Counted from the first letter of the stretch, positions 26,218-35,875 are shown. The stretch: 64,000 bases of DNA from Kineothrix sp. IPX-CK (GCF_039134705.1 NZ_CP146256.1:2232001-2296000); one strand, 5' to 3'. Numbers and translations are program-made. The notes: generated from the sequence alone by a model not told the origin.

Positions 26218-27219
26218 ATGGCAGTAAAAGTAGCAATTAATGGTTTTGGTCGTATTGGCCGTCTTGCATTCAGACAGATGTTCGATGCAGAAGGTTATGA
26301 AGTGGTAGCAATCAATGACTTAACAAGTCCTGAAATGCTCGCTCATTTATTGAAATATGATACAGCTCAGGGTAATTACAAATATGCAAGCGCTGTAGAG
26401 TACGGTGAGGATTCCATTTCCGTAAACGGAAAGAAAATTACAATCTATGCAAAGGCTAATGCAGCAGAACTTCCTTGGGGAGAATTGGACGTAGACGTAG
26501 TTCTTGAGTGTACAGGTTTCTATACTTCCAAAGACAAAGCATCCGCTCATCTTACAGCAGGTGCTAAGAAAGTTGTTATCTCTGCTCCGGCAGGAAACGA
26601 CCTTCCTACAGTCGTTTACAATGTAAACCACGAGTCATTGACAAAAGAAGATACGGTTATTTCCGCAGCTTCTTGTACAACGAACTGCTTAGCTCCTATG
26701 GCAAAAGCGTTAAATGACCTTGCTACAATCAAATCCGGTATCATGACAACTGTTCATGCTTACACCGGCGACCAGATGATCCTCGACGGACCTCAGAGAA
26801 AAGGCGATAAGAGAAGAAGCCGTGCAGGCGCTTGCAATATCGTTCCCAACTCTACTGGTGCAGCAAAAGCCATCGGTTTGGTTATTCCTGATTTGAACGG
26901 TAAATTGATCGGTTCTGCGCAGCGTGTACCCACCCCTACAGGTTCTACTACAATCTTAGTTGCAACTGTAGAGAAGTCCGTAACGAAAGATGAAATCAAT
27001 GCAGCTATGAAAGCAGCAGCTACTGAGTCCTTTGCCTATAATACAGATGAAATCGTATCCAGCGATGTTATCGGCAGCACATTCGGTTCTATCTTCGATG
27101 CTACTCAGACGATGGTTGGTTCCGACAATCTTGTTCAGGTTGTAGCTTGGTATGACAATGAGAACAGCTATGTATCTCAGATGGTTCGTACAATCAAATA
27201 CTTCGCTGAATTAGGCTAA
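26218..27219 (+). CDS. gap: Glyceraldehyde-3-phosphate dehydrogenase, type I
   Basis: A 333-residue glycolytic dehydrogenase. NAD-binding NGFGRIGR is at residues 8-15, D34 (AINDLT) favours NAD over NADP, and the catalytic C153 lies in [12 protein letters not shown]. It converts glyceraldehyde 3-phosphate to 1,3-bisphosphoglycerate. Codon use is visibly biased toward a small set, as expected for a very highly expressed gene. AGGAGG precedes the ATG. pgk and tpiA follow; a terminator separates gap from pgk. Confidence 0.97.
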   Translation: MAVKVAINGFGRIGRLAFRQMFDAEGYEVVAINDLTSPEMLAHLLKYDTAQGNYKYASAVEYGEDSISVNGKKITIYAKANAAELPWGELDVDVVLECTGFYTSKDKASAHLTAGAKKVVISAPAGNDLPTVVYNVNHESLTKEDTVISAASCTTNCLAPMAKALNDLATIKSGIMTTVHAYTGDQMILDGPQRKGDKRRSRAGACNIVPNSTGAAKAIGLVIPDLNGKLIGSAQRVPTPTGSTTILVATVEKSVTKDEINAAMKAAATESFAYNTDEIVSSDVIGSTFGSIFDATQTMVGSDNLVQVVAWYDNENSYVSQMVRTIKYFAELG

Positions 27220-27252
27220 TTATATAGCGGTGAACTGTATTTAAAGACCTAT

Positions 27253-27284
27253 AAGGGTCCGGTCTTATGGACCGGACCTTTAAT
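27253..27284 (+). terminator. Terminator between gap and pgk
   Basis: GGTCCGGTC (27256-27264) and GACCGGACC (27270-27278) make a 9-bp GC-rich stem followed by TTTAAT. It may leave gap as a separate abundant mRNA with some read-through to pgk. Confidence 0.75.
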
Positions 27285-27310
27285 AATTATATTAAATGGA
27301 GGAAATCATT

Positions 27311-28519
27311 ATGGGATTAAACAAAAAATCGGTGGATGATATCAACGTTAATGGCAAACGTGTTCTTTGCAGATGCGATTTCAATGTTCCGCTCAAGGAA
27401 GGCGCTATTACGGATATAAACCGTTTGACAGCAGCGCTTCCTACCATTAAGAAATTAATTGCTGATGGCGGAAAGGTTATTCTTTGTTCACATCTTGGAA
27501 AACCTAAGGGAGAACCGAAGCCGGAATTATCCCTGGCACCGGTTGCTATAAAATTATCCGAATTGCTCGGTCAGGAAGTAAAATTTGCGGCGGATCCCGA
27601 AGTGGTTGGTCCTAACGCAAAAGCAGCTGTAGAAGCGATGAAGGACGGAGATGTAATCCTTCTTGAGAATACCCGTTACAGAGCGGAAGAGACGAAGAAT
27701 GGAGAAGCTTTCTCCAAGGAACTGGCTTCTATTTGTGATGTTTTCGTAAACGATGCTTTTGGTACCGCTCATAGAGCACACTGCTCCAATGTTGGCGTAG
27801 CAAGCCTGGTAGATACAGCGGTAGTTGGTTACTTAATGCAGAAAGAAATCGAATTCTTAGGAAATGCTGTTGAGAATCCGCAAAGACCTTTCGTAGCTAT
27901 TCTCGGCGGTGCAAAGGTTGCCGACAAACTCAATGTTATCTCTAACCTGTTAGAGAAATGCGATACCCTTATTATCGGCGGTGGTATGGCATTTACTTTC
28001 TTAAAGGCGAAGGGCTACGAAGTAGGTAATTCTTTAGTGGATCTCGAGAAGCTCGATTACTGTAAAGAGATGATGGAAAAAGCGCAGAAGCTTGGTAAGA
28101 AACTTCTTCTTCCTGAAGATACCACAATTGCAGCTTCTTTCCCGAATCCTATCGATGCTGAAATTGAAGTATCCGTAGTGGATTCCGAAGATATTCCTGC
28201 AGATAAAGAAGGCCTTGATATCGGAACAAAGACAGCGGTAACCTATGCAGAGGCTGTTAAATCTGCTAAAACTGTTGTTTGGAACGGACCTATGGGCGTA
28301 TTCGAGAATCCTGTCCTTGCAAAAGGCACGATTGCGGTAGCGAAATCTCTTGCAGAGACAGATGCGACCACGATTATCGGCGGCGGCGATTCTGCAGCGG
28401 CAGTTAATCAACTTGGCTTTGGCAGCAAGATGACTCACATTTCCACTGGCGGCGGCGCATCCTTAGAATTCCTCGAAGGAAAAGAACTTCCGGGTGTTGC
28501 AGCAGCAAATGACAAATAA
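27311..28519 (+). CDS. pgk: Phosphoglycerate kinase
   Basis: A 402-residue enzyme making ATP and 3-phosphoglycerate from 1,3-bisphosphoglycerate. Motifs: [46 protein letters not shown] and [18 protein letters not shown] 27311 is chosen over 27296 for the GGAGG site and standard N terminus. Codon use is as biased as in gap. tpiA starts 21 bases after the stop. Confidence 0.97.
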   Translation: MGLNKKSVDDINVNGKRVLCRCDFNVPLKEGAITDINRLTAALPTIKKLIADGGKVILCSHLGKPKGEPKPELSLAPVAIKLSELLGQEVKFAADPEVVGPNAKAAVEAMKDGDVILLENTRYRAEETKNGEAFSKELASICDVFVNDAFGTAHRAHCSNVGVASLVDTAVVGYLMQKEIEFLGNAVENPQRPFVAILGGAKVADKLNVISNLLEKCDTLIIGGGMAFTFLKAKGYEVGNSLVDLEKLDYCKEMMEKAQKLGKKLLLPEDTTIAASFPNPIDAEIEVSVVDSEDIPADKEGLDIGTKTAVTYAEAVKSAKTVVWNGPMGVFENPVLAKGTIAVAKSLAETDATTIIGGGDSAAAVNQLGFGSKMTHISTGGGASLEFLEGKELPGVAAANDK

Positions 28520-28540
28520 AAAATCAGGAGACTAACAAAA

Positions 28541-29290
28541 ATGGCAAGAAAAAAAATTATCGCCGGCAACTGGAAAATGAACATGACTCCCAGTGAAGCT
28601 GTAGAATTAGTAAACACATTGAAACCTTTGGTAGCTACGGAAGATGCTGACGTAGTATTCTGCGTACCGGCTATCGATATCATTCCCGCTATGGAGGCCG
28701 CAAAAGGCTCCAACATCCATATCGGCGCTGAGAATATGTACTATGAAGAAAGCGGCGCTTATACGGGAGAGATTTCTCCGAAGATGCTGACGGATGTAGG
28801 TGTGAAGTATGTAATCATCGGACATTCCGAAAGAAGAGAATATTTTGCTGAAACAGATGAAACTGTAAATAAAAAAGTATTGAAAGCATTTGAGCATGGT
28901 ATTACGCCTATCGTTTGCTGCGGAGAGAGCTTGACGCAGAGAGAGCAGGGTATCACTATCGATTGGATCCGCCAACAGATTAAGATCGCTTTCTTAAACG
29001 TAACGGCAGCTCAGGCAGCTTCCTCTGTTATCGCTTACGAACCTATCTGGGCAATCGGCACCGGTAAGGTTGCGACTACGGAACAGGCTCAGGAAGTATG
29101 CAAGGCTATCCGTGACTGCATCGCAGAAATTTATGATGACGCTACCGCAGCAGCAATCCGCATCCAGTATGGCGGTTCTGTATCCGCTTCCAGCGCAGCC
29201 GAGTTATTCGCACAGCCGGATATCGACGGTGGTTTAGTTGGCGGCGCAGCTTTGAAGCCTGACTTCGGAAAAATCGTAAATTACAAATAA
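28541..29290 (+). CDS. tpiA: Triosephosphate isomerase
   Basis: A 249-residue TIM barrel enzyme interconverting dihydroxyacetone phosphate and glyceraldehyde 3-phosphate. Catalytic residues are K12 (GNWKMN), H95 (IIGHSERR) and E167 ([12 protein letters not shown]); the phosphate-binding YGGSV and GGLVGGAAL loops are present. It ends the gap-pgk-tpiA block and is followed by a strong terminator. Confidence 0.97.
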   Translation: MARKKIIAGNWKMNMTPSEAVELVNTLKPLVATEDADVVFCVPAIDIIPAMEAAKGSNIHIGAENMYYEESGAYTGEISPKMLTDVGVKYVIIGHSERREYFAETDETVNKKVLKAFEHGITPIVCCGESLTQREQGITIDWIRQQIKIAFLNVTAAQAASSVIAYEPIWAIGTGKVATTEQAQEVCKAIRDCIAEIYDDATAAAIRIQYGGSVSASSAAELFAQPDIDGGLVGGAALKPDFGKIVNYK

Positions 29291-29303
29291 TTATGTATAA
29301 CTC

Positions 29304-29349
29304 AAAACCCGTTTCACTTAGTTTAAATGACTAATTGAAACGGGTTTTT
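29304..29349 (+). terminator. Intrinsic terminator after tpiA
   Basis: AAAACCCGTTTCA (29304-29316) pairs with TGAAACGGGTTTTT (29336-29349), a long stem ending in a T run. Confidence 0.85.
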
Positions 29350-29402
29350 CTATGGTTTATAATAATTGGAAAATGATGTTTTGAATAAGAAAGGTTAATG
29401 AC

Positions 29403-29861
29403 ATGAAAATAATGGAAGGAAGTAGCTGCATAGAAGAAATCAAGTCTCTTATTATAGAATACACAAACTCCCTGAACCGTGACTTGAAGTTCCAGCATTT
29501 GGACGAAGAGTTATCAGATCTGGAAGAAAAGTATACAGGGGAAAATGGGCGGCTTTTTGCAGCTGTTACTGACGAAGATGAAGTGATAGGCTGTATTGCT
29601 TTTCATAGGCATAACGCTGTGCGCTGTGAAATGAAGAGACTGTATGTGAAGCCGGAATACAGGAAAGAGCAAACTGGTCAGAAACTGATTGAAACCCTCA
29701 TAGATCAGGCACGAAAAGACGGCTATCGGGAAATTGTCCTAGACACCATAAAACCTTTCTAAAGTGCCATTCACCTATATCAGAAGTACGGTTTTGAAGA
29801 AATCCTGCCTTATTATGATAATCCTATGGATGATGTTATCTATATGCGTCTAACTTTATAA
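29403..29861 (+). pseudogene. GNAT N-acetyltransferase interrupted by one in-frame stop codon
   Basis: Codons 1-119 encode a clear GNAT protein: VIGCIAFHRHN, then MKRLYVKPEYRKEQTGQKLI (motif A; the usual R-G-x-G-x-G/A loop reads RKEQTG) and EIVLDTIKPF. A TAA at 29760-29762 stops it. The same frame then continues with SAIHLYQKYGFEEILPYY and ends MRLTL at a second TAA (29859-29861), exactly the expected GNAT C terminus; intact relatives usually have Gln where the stop lies (CAA to TAA). Full length would be 152 residues. The disrupted pyrophosphate loop also suggests relaxed selection. A sequencing error or stop read-through is an alternative. Confidence 0.85.
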
Positions 29862-29935
29862 TTATTATGAAGTTCATGTACTTTTTTAACTTAATGTATA
29901 TGAGTATTAAGAGGAAGAATTCATAAGTTAAAAAA

Positions 29936-29980
29936 AGAACATCCGGCCATCTAATTCCAGCGAATGTTCTTTTTTATATT
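29936..29980. terminator. Bidirectional terminator between the GNAT pseudogene and putP
   Basis: AAAAAAGAACAT and ATGTTCTTTTTT are near-perfect complements around a 22-base loop, with A and T runs on both sides. It serves both convergent transcripts. Confidence 0.75.
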
Positions 29981-30014
29981 TATATATAATTACAATTAAT
30001 CCTTGTTTTTGCGG

Positions 30015-31610
30015 TTACCCCCGGCTTTGCGCTTTTGCCAATTCAAATTCTTTTATGATTTCGTCCGAAGGCTGTTTACTCATAAGTGAAAATACTATGA
30101 TAAACAAGCAGGAAATCAAAAATGCCGGCAACAGTTCATAAATTCCTAATACCTCTCCAAACGGTCCTCCAAGCGACTTCCCAAACGGCTTAACCACCAG
30201 ATTCCAGAAAAATACCATAATTCCGCCTGACAGCATACCAGCTACAGCGCCTTCTCTTGTCGTGCGTTTCCAGAAAAGACTGAATAAAAGCAACGGTCCA
30301 AAGGTCGCGCCAAAGCCTGCCCAGGCAAAAGAAACCACCTTGAATATAATGCTTGCCTCATCCAATGCAATTATAATACCTATAACAGATATCACAATCA
30401 AAATAATGCGGGATATTTTCATTACTTGTTTGTCTGTAGCATCCTTTTTGATAATACTCTGATAAATATTCTTAGAAAAAGCCGAAGCGGCAATTAACAA
30501 ATAGGAATCCGAAGAGCTGATAGTAGCGGCAAGAATCCCCGCCATAACGATACCTGCCAGGAGAGGCGGAAGCATACTCTGCGACAATACGACAAATACA
30601 CTTTCCGCGCCGCTGCTGGTTAACAGCGCTTCTTCCGTAGGATAGAGTACCCTTCCTATAACACCGATAGAAACAGCGCAGAAAAGAGATATCAATACCC
30701 ATGTAGTAGCAATTCGCCTGGATTTCTTAAGCTCCTCCACTTTGCGGATAGCCATGAAGCGGAGAAGTACCTGAGGCATGCCGAAGTAACCGAGCCCCCA
30801 CGACATCGTGGATATTATAGTCAAAAAGCCGTAAGCGGCAGGAGGGCCGAATAAAGCTATTCCATCCGAAACCTGCTGGACTCCGTCCGGATTTAACGAA
30901 GGTGAAGCCGTCGTGAAGAAACTGAAAAACCCTTCGATGTTTTGCGCATTGGAAATGACCGCAGCCACGCCTCCCGCATTCACCGTACCAAGAATAAGTA
31001 CCGTACTCAGAGCACATATCATTACTACAGCCTGAATGAAGTCGGAAGCGCTTTCTGCAAGGAATCCGCCGAGAAATGTATATATGATAACGAATAACGC
31101 CCCAAGAATCATCATGGAGTGGTAAGAAGCGCCGAAGAGCTTGGAGAATAATTTACCGCAGGTCACAAAGCAGCTTGCGGCATAAACGGTAAAGAAAATG
31201 AGGATAAAAAGCGAGGCGATCATCATGATGATCTTCTTTTCCTCATGATAGCGAAAACTGAAAAAATCAGGAATGGTTATTGCATCGTTGGCCACGGCGG
31301 AGTAGCGTCTCAGCCTTTTGGCAACGATGAGCCAGTTGATATAGGTTCCGGCAGCCAGTCCGATTGCAGTCCATGCAGCGTCGGCTACACCGCTGAAATA
31401 TGCGACGCCGGGGAGTCCCATAAGAAGCCAGCCGCTCATATCGGAAGCCTCTGCGCTCATTGCAGCGACCCATGGACCGAGAGAACGGCCTCCAAGAAAA
31501 TAATTTTCACTGTTCTTGTTGGCTTTTTTCATAAAAAAAAGACCGATACTGATAATACATAGCATATAAAGTACCATGGAGATTAAAACTTGAATTTCAT
31601 TTGTTGTCAT
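30015..31610 (-). CDS. putP: Sodium/proline symporter
   Basis: A 531-residue member of the sodium:solute symporter family with about 13 helices. YFLGGRSLGPWVAAMSAEASDMSGWLL (split: GGRSLGPWVAAMSAEAS, DMSGWLLMGLPG) is the PutP Na+/proline site, followed by AKRLRRYSAVANDAITIPDF. It imports proline with Na+, for nutrition or osmoprotection. ATG follows GGAGGATCAA. Its promoter (31638-31666) lies next to the inserted IS4 element. Confidence 0.92.
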   Translation of the reverse strand: MTTNEIQVLISMVLYMLCIISIGLFFMKKANKNSENYFLGGRSLGPWVAAMSAEASDMSGWLLMGLPGVAYFSGVADAAWTAIGLAAGTYINWLIVAKRLRRYSAVANDAITIPDFFSFRYHEEKKIIMMIASLFILIFFTVYAASCFVTCGKLFSKLFGASYHSMMILGALFVIIYTFLGGFLAESASDFIQAVVMICALSTVLILGTVNAGGVAAVISNAQNIEGFFSFFTTASPSLNPDGVQQVSDGIALFGPPAAYGFLTIISTMSWGLGYFGMPQVLLRFMAIRKVEELKKSRRIATTWVLISLFCAVSIGVIGRVLYPTEEALLTSSGAESVFVVLSQSMLPPLLAGIVMAGILAATISSSDSYLLIAASAFSKNIYQSIIKKDATDKQVMKISRIILIVISVIGIIIALDEASIIFKVVSFAWAGFGATFGPLLLFSLFWKRTTREGAVAGMLSGGIMVFFWNLVVKPFGKSLGGPFGEVLGIYELLPAFLISCLFIIVFSLMSKQPSDEIIKEFELAKAQSRG

Positions 31611-31637
31611 TTGATCCTCCTCAAAGTTATTGTTTTA

Positions 31638-31666
31638 AATTTATCATAGAGCTATTTCGATGTCAA
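31638..31666 (-). promoter_or_regulatory. putP promoter abutting the IS insertion
   Basis: On the minus strand TTGACA (31661-31666) and TAAATT (31638-31643) are 17 bases apart, 28 bases before the putP ATG. The target-site duplication of the IS begins 4 bases upstream of the -35 element, so native sequence further upstream has been displaced. Confidence 0.7.
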
Positions 31667-31669
31667 TGC

Positions 31670-31679
31670 TGCCTGCGCT
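31670..31679. repeat. Target-site duplication, left copy
   Basis: TGCCTGCGCT directly abuts the left inverted repeat of the IS and is repeated exactly at 33252-33261. Confidence 0.92.
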
Positions 31680-31693
31680 CTTGAGTTTTCGTA
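31680..31693 (+). repeat. Left terminal inverted repeat of the IS4 element
   Basis: CTTGAGTTTTCGTA, matching the complement of 33238-33251 at 13 of 14 positions. Confidence 0.85.
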
Positions 31694-31777
31694 GTTTTAT
31701 CCACAAACCCCTTGTTTCACTAGTAATGCAATGAACAACTTTCAGAAAATGCCCAAAATATAAGGAATCACCAGTCC

Positions 31778-31861
31778 TTTTGTAGTAGAATTAAGTTGCG
31801 AAACAAAATCTACACTAAACAATAAAGAAAGGGATTCCTCATGCTTAATTCTACTACAAAA
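31778..31861 (+). promoter_or_regulatory. Fold-back (18-bp perfect inverted repeat) over the transposase start
   Basis: TTTTGTAGTAGAATTAAG (31778-31795) is perfectly complementary to 31844-31861, the first codons of the transposase right after its ATG. Both the ribosome site and ATG lie at the end of the 48-base loop. A transcript entering from outside would fold and hide the start, as known for IS10 and IS50; a transcript starting inside the loop would not. Confidence 0.75.
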
Positions 31862-33094
31862 ACCTACACTTTGAAACGTGAAATTTTATCTTTTTCAAAC
31901 AAAATATCCCGTAAGCTTTCCAAACCGGACAAAAAGTTTACTTCGGACATGACCTATGGCATGTTAGCTTCTGGTAGTTGTCTTCTGACTGATATTGCAG
32001 ATCAACTTCACGAAGACTCTAAAAAGGTCAACAGTGTTGAGCGCCTTACCAGACATTTAAATAAAGGGACTTCCAAACAAGCCTTACTTTCTTATCTTCA
32101 AACTGTTCGTAAATGGGTGCCCGATGATCCGGTAATCCATATCGATGACAGTGACGTCATCAAGCCTGACGGATATAAGTTTGAGGCTCTTGGTATGGTA
32201 AGGGATGGTTCCAAAAGTACTAAAACAAAAAATGTCTACGAGAAAGGCTACCATGTAACAGAGGCCTGTGTCATGACAAAAGACAATCATCCTGTCAGCA
32301 TTTACTCCAAAATCCATTCTTCAAAAGAAAAGACCTTCACCTCTGTCAATAGCGTTACCTTCGATGCCATGGAGCGTGGAAAAGCAATGTTTGGAAAAGC
32401 TACTTTTGTTATGGACCGGGGCTATGATGATAATAAGATGTTCCTTAAGCTTGATGAATTAAAACAGGACTATGTGATTCGGCTTACTGCTAAAAGAAAG
32501 CTCCTTTTCCATAACAAATGGGTAGCTGCCACAGAACTTCGAAATCGTCGGAAAGGTAAAATCACGACACCTGTATTCTATAAAGGTAAAAAACGGGAGG
32601 CTTATCTATCCCATGTGAAGGTTCAGATCACCGCATCCAGAAAAGACATTTTTCTGGTTCTTGTCTATGGCATCACAGAGTATCCGATGATGCTCGCAAC
32701 GAACAAAGAATTAAAATCCAGAGATGATGTAATCCGGATTGCAAGACTTTATTTCTCCCGCTGGCGCATCGAGGAATATTTCCGCTGCAAGAAACAGGTC
32801 TTCCAGTTCGAAAACTTCCGAGTTCGGAAACTGAAAGCAATCAATGCTCTAAATTTTTACATTACCATGTGTATGGCATTTCTTGCGCTGGTTTCAATGA
32901 AAGCAGAAACAAATGCCCTAAAAGTTTCAATCATACAGACAGCAGCTCCTATAAAGGAAAAAGTTCAATTCTGCTATTACCGATTAGCGAAAGGTATCTC
33001 TGGTATACTGTCGTATGCAAAAGAAGGTGTCAGGCTTTGGTTCAGAACAAAACGTCCTGCATACCGTCAACTTTGCTTTAAGCTGATCGCATAA
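31841..33094 (+). CDS. IS4-family transposase
   Basis: A 417-residue DDE transposase. The first catalytic Asp lies in VIHIDDSDVIKP, the second in TFVMDRGYDDNKM, and the Glu in the IS4 signature Y-x2-R-x3-E-x6-K, read as YFSRWRIEEYFRCKK. It is uninterrupted, so the element may still be active. ATG follows AAAGGGA. The gene fills most of the element; it has no relation to its neighbours. Confidence 0.93.
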   Translation: MLNSTTKTYTLKREILSFSNKISRKLSKPDKKFTSDMTYGMLASGSCLLTDIADQLHEDSKKVNSVERLTRHLNKGTSKQALLSYLQTVRKWVPDDPVIHIDDSDVIKPDGYKFEALGMVRDGSKSTKTKNVYEKGYHVTEACVMTKDNHPVSIYSKIHSSKEKTFTSVNSVTFDAMERGKAMFGKATFVMDRGYDDNKMFLKLDELKQDYVIRLTAKRKLLFHNKWVAATELRNRRKGKITTPVFYKGKKREAYLSHVKVQITASRKDIFLVLVYGITEYPMMLATNKELKSRDDVIRIARLYFSRWRIEEYFRCKKQVFQFENFRVRKLKAINALNFYITMCMAFLALVSMKAETNALKVSIIQTAAPIKEKVQFCYYRLAKGISGILSYAKEGVRLWFRTKRPAYRQLCFKLIA

Positions 33095-33237
33095 ATAGAT
33101 AACATAATATTTCTCCCAAAGTCCGGTTCCCACGGGGCTTGTTTCGGTGACTCTATTCGAAGTATTGTCCTTTTATTTTTCAAAAAAAAGACAGATTGGT
33201 ACTTTAGGAGAAGTTATATTTTTTAAAAATTACATTT

Positions 33238-33251
33238 TACGGAAACTCAAG
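33238..33251 (-). repeat. Right terminal inverted repeat of the IS4 element
   Basis: TACGGAAACTCAAG; complement matches the left repeat at 13 of 14 positions. Confidence 0.85.
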
Positions 33252-33261
33252 TGCCTGCGCT
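33252..33261. repeat. Target-site duplication, right copy
   Basis: TGCCTGCGCT, identical to 31670-31679. Confidence 0.92.
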
Positions 33262-33526
33262 GATATGATGATGTACCGGGCAGGGCAAATAGATGTTTGA
33301 TGATGCCGTGTGTAAAAGTTATGCAGGTATTTTCAGATTTGTATGATAAGCTTTTATATTGGACAAACTATATATTTTATAAAAAAAACGTAAAAAATAA
33401 GTAAAATAATTATTAAAAATTATATCCCAACACTAAAAAAATGGATATTTGCTTGAATTAATGAAAAAAGATTAATAGAATATAAGGGCATATTTACCAT
33501 ATTTGTAAAGAAAAGAGGTTTTTACA
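33262..33526. other. Intergenic region before the CotH gene, no feature recognised
   Basis: This AT-rich stretch originally joined the putP upstream region. I checked it for c-di-GMP riboswitch elements because of a GGGCAGGGCAAA stretch near 33278-33289 and did not find the conserved remainder. A promoter for the CotH operon must lie here but no convincing -35/-10 pair stands out. Confidence 0.5.
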
Positions 33527-33541
33527 ATTACTGGAAAAGGA

Positions 33542-35872
33542 TTGATAGCCGTATTCTCTGCAGCTTTGATTCTGGTCCTGATTCTTTTTGTGCGAGAGGA
33601 TTTAAACAGCGAAAGACAGACACCGGAAAAAGAAGCCTTCGATGAATTAGAAGAAGTAAATGCCGGGGATATTGTATTGTCTGCAGAAAGCGGATTTTAT
33701 AGCGAAGATGTTGTGCTTACGGTGAATATGAAGAGACCGGGGCATATTTTGTATACACTGAACGGTTCGGAGCCGGAAGAAGATAGTGACGATACCTATT
33801 TATATGAGGAAGCGATTGAGTTAACCGCCGGAGAGGAAGAAACGGTTAACGTTTTGAAATATAAAGCTGTTTATGAGGACGGAACACAGTCTGAAACATA
33901 TACGAATACTTATTTCTTGGGTAAAAATATAGATATGCGCTACGATACGCTGGTAATGAGCCTCACCGCAGAAGAGGAAGATCTGTACGGCTATGAGAAC
34001 GGGATCTTCGTGGAAGGGAAGCTTCGTGCGGACTGGCTTAGCGAGCATCCGGAGGAGGCTCTTACTTATGATACTCCGGCAAATTACAATGTGCGCGGAA
34101 GGGAAAGCGAGCGGGACGTCCATATAGAAATTTTCGAACAGGACGGCAGTCGTATTATTTCCCAAAACGGAGGAATTCGCATATCGGGTAACTTCACAAG
34201 GCAATCGGAGCAGAAATCCTTCAAGCTGTATGCCAGGAGCGAGTACGACGAAGAGAACAAGTTCCGCTTTGCTTTTTTTGAAGACTTAATTTCAGAGGTG
34301 GACGGAAGCGTAATAGGAAAGTATAAGACCTTGAAAATAAGAAATACTGGCAATGACCGCTCGGAGGGCTTTATACGGGACGAGCTTGGAATGACACTTG
34401 CGAAGGAAGCAGGATTTCCCGATACGCAGAGTGTCCGTCCCCTCAGTGTATATATCAATGGAGTCTATCAGGGGCTTTACTGGTTGCATTCTACCTATGA
34501 CCAAGAATATTTCGAGGAGAAATACGGTGAATACGAAGGGGAAATGGTGGTCATCGGCGACGGTGAGACAAATATGCAGGACGCTTCAGATGCTCTGGAG
34601 GTAGAGTGCTCGAAGGAATATACGGTAATCTATAATAAGTACAGTACTGAGGATTTGACGAAGGATGCCGTATTTGAAGAATTGAATGATTATATCGATA
34701 CGGAGAACTATTTGCAATATTTTGCCGTAGAGGTGTATCTGGCGAACAGAGACTGGCCGTATAACAATTTAAAGGCTTACCGCTATGTTTCGGAGGACGA
34801 AGCATATGAGCAGGATTCGGTATTTGACGGAAGATACCGTTATCTTCTGTTCGATGTGGACACTACCATGGGACTCGGCTCGGTAAGAGACACGTTGGAT
34901 GAGTCTCAGAGCTTTGATACTCTGGTGATGTTGTGGGAAAGGAATTATGCACCTTTATTCACTGCATTGATGGAACGCGAAGATTGCCGGAAATATTTTG
35001 CTTCGTATATTTGTGATTTGATGAACGGCGCTTTTTCGCAGGAGAATGTAAACGAAGTACTGGAAGAGCTTAATGCCCTGCGGGAGAACGAGATGCAGGA
35101 ATATATAGAAGAAAGTGTTATAAACTCCGATTTGCCCGAAATCAGCCAAACCTATTTGGATATGCAGATGGATTGTATAAGAGCTTGGGCCGAGGTGACT
35201 CCTGATAATTTATTAGAGGGGATAAGACAGCTTTGGCAGTTAGGCGATTCCTATTCTCTGTATACGTCATGTCTTTCGGGTGAAGGGATGAAAGTCAACT
35301 CTCTGGAAGTAAGCGAGCCGGAATTCACGGGAACATATCTTACCGGATGCGATACTGTGCTTACCGCCATAGTACCGGAGGGAAGAGTTTTCTCTTACTG
35401 GGAAGTAAACGGCGAAACCTATATGGAGGAGGAGCTGCACATCGATGAGGGGATGCTTCTTGACGGTTCGGTGTATGTGACCTTATATACGGAGGCTGCG
35501 GGTGACGGGCTGATAATCAGTGAAATCAAGTCGAATGGGAAGGAAGATTATATCGTTCTGACCAATGTTTCGGAGGAGGAAATTGACACGAGGGGATACT
35601 TTATTATGGATAAGGAAAGTGTCTCCCATATGAATTATCTGGAGGAAACAGTATTGACTCCGGGAGAAAGCCTTTTGATAGGATGTAAGAATTATGCCGG
35701 AGAGGATTCCTTTATGAATGTGAATTTCAACCTGAAAAAGGGAGAAGAAGTAATTCTGGGGTGTTCCGGAGGCGGTGTCCAAGAGAAGATAAAGATTCCA
35801 AGTTTGGGTATGACAGACGGTGTATACCGCAAAAACCTGACCTCGGGAAAATGGCAGGAGGAAAGGGGATAG
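33542..35872 (+). CDS. CotH kinase family protein with chitobiase-like and lamin-tail-like domains
   Basis: About 776 residues. An N-terminal hydrophobic anchor (VFSAALILVLILFV) precedes a chitobiase C-terminal-like beta domain (about 40-125; FYSEDVVLTVNM, GHILYTLNGSEPEED). The CotH domain (about 190-560) shows LKIRNTGND, YINGVYQGLYWL and the acidic FDVDTTMG site. A lamin-tail-like domain (about 655-770; GLIISEIKSNGKEDYIVLTN) closes it. CotH of Bacillus is a protein kinase acting on spore coat proteins; this membrane-anchored form probably acts outside the cell. Start is unusual: TTG 33542 has no spaced ribosome site, while ATT 33527 lies 8 bases after AAAGAGG and adds a basic MTGKG start. 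The VTC gene follows after 3 bases. Confidence 0.88.
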   Translation: MIAVFSAALILVLILFVREDLNSERQTPEKEAFDELEEVNAGDIVLSAESGFYSEDVVLTVNMKRPGHILYTLNGSEPEEDSDDTYLYEEAIELTAGEEETVNVLKYKAVYEDGTQSETYTNTYFLGKNIDMRYDTLVMSLTAEEEDLYGYENGIFVEGKLRADWLSEHPEEALTYDTPANYNVRGRESERDVHIEIFEQDGSRIISQNGGIRISGNFTRQSEQKSFKLYARSEYDEENKFRFAFFEDLISEVDGSVIGKYKTLKIRNTGNDRSEGFIRDELGMTLAKEAGFPDTQSVRPLSVYINGVYQGLYWLHSTYDQEYFEEKYGEYEGEMVVIGDGETNMQDASDALEVECSKEYTVIYNKYSTEDLTKDAVFEELNDYIDTENYLQYFAVEVYLANRDWPYNNLKAYRYVSEDEAYEQDSVFDGRYRYLLFDVDTTMGLGSVRDTLDESQSFDTLVMLWERNYAPLFTALMEREDCRKYFASYICDLMNGAFSQENVNEVLEELNALRENEMQEYIEESVINSDLPEISQTYLDMQMDCIRAWAEVTPDNLLEGIRQLWQLGDSYSLYTSCLSGEGMKVNSLEVSEPEFTGTYLTGCDTVLTAIVPEGRVFSYWEVNGETYMEEELHIDEGMLLDGSVYVTLYTEAAGDGLIISEIKSNGKEDYIVLTNVSEEEIDTRGYFIMDKESVSHMNYLEETVLTPGESLLIGCKNYAGEDSFMNVNFNLKKGEEVILGCSGGGVQEKIKIPSLGMTDGVYRKNLTSGKWQEERG

Positions 35873-35875
35873 CAA

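Larger units (their letters stand above)
31680..33251 (+). mobile_element. Complete IS4-family insertion sequence, 1572 bp
   Basis: The element is bounded by inverted repeats (CTTGAGTTTTCGTA at 31680-31693; its imperfect complement at 33238-33251, one mismatch in 14) and by an exact 10-bp target duplication. It holds one intact transposase gene (31841-33094) with the IS4 DDE and YREK motifs. Size and duplication length fit IS4-family elements. The intact ends and gene suggest recent insertion. About 160 bases lie on each side of the gene; the left one contains an 18-bp fold-back over the transposase start. Confidence 0.93.

Noticed and set aside
33262..33360. c-di-GMP (GEMM) riboswitch before the CotH operon, suggested by GGGCAGGGCAAA
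   Set aside because: The remaining conserved elements and second hairpin are absent.
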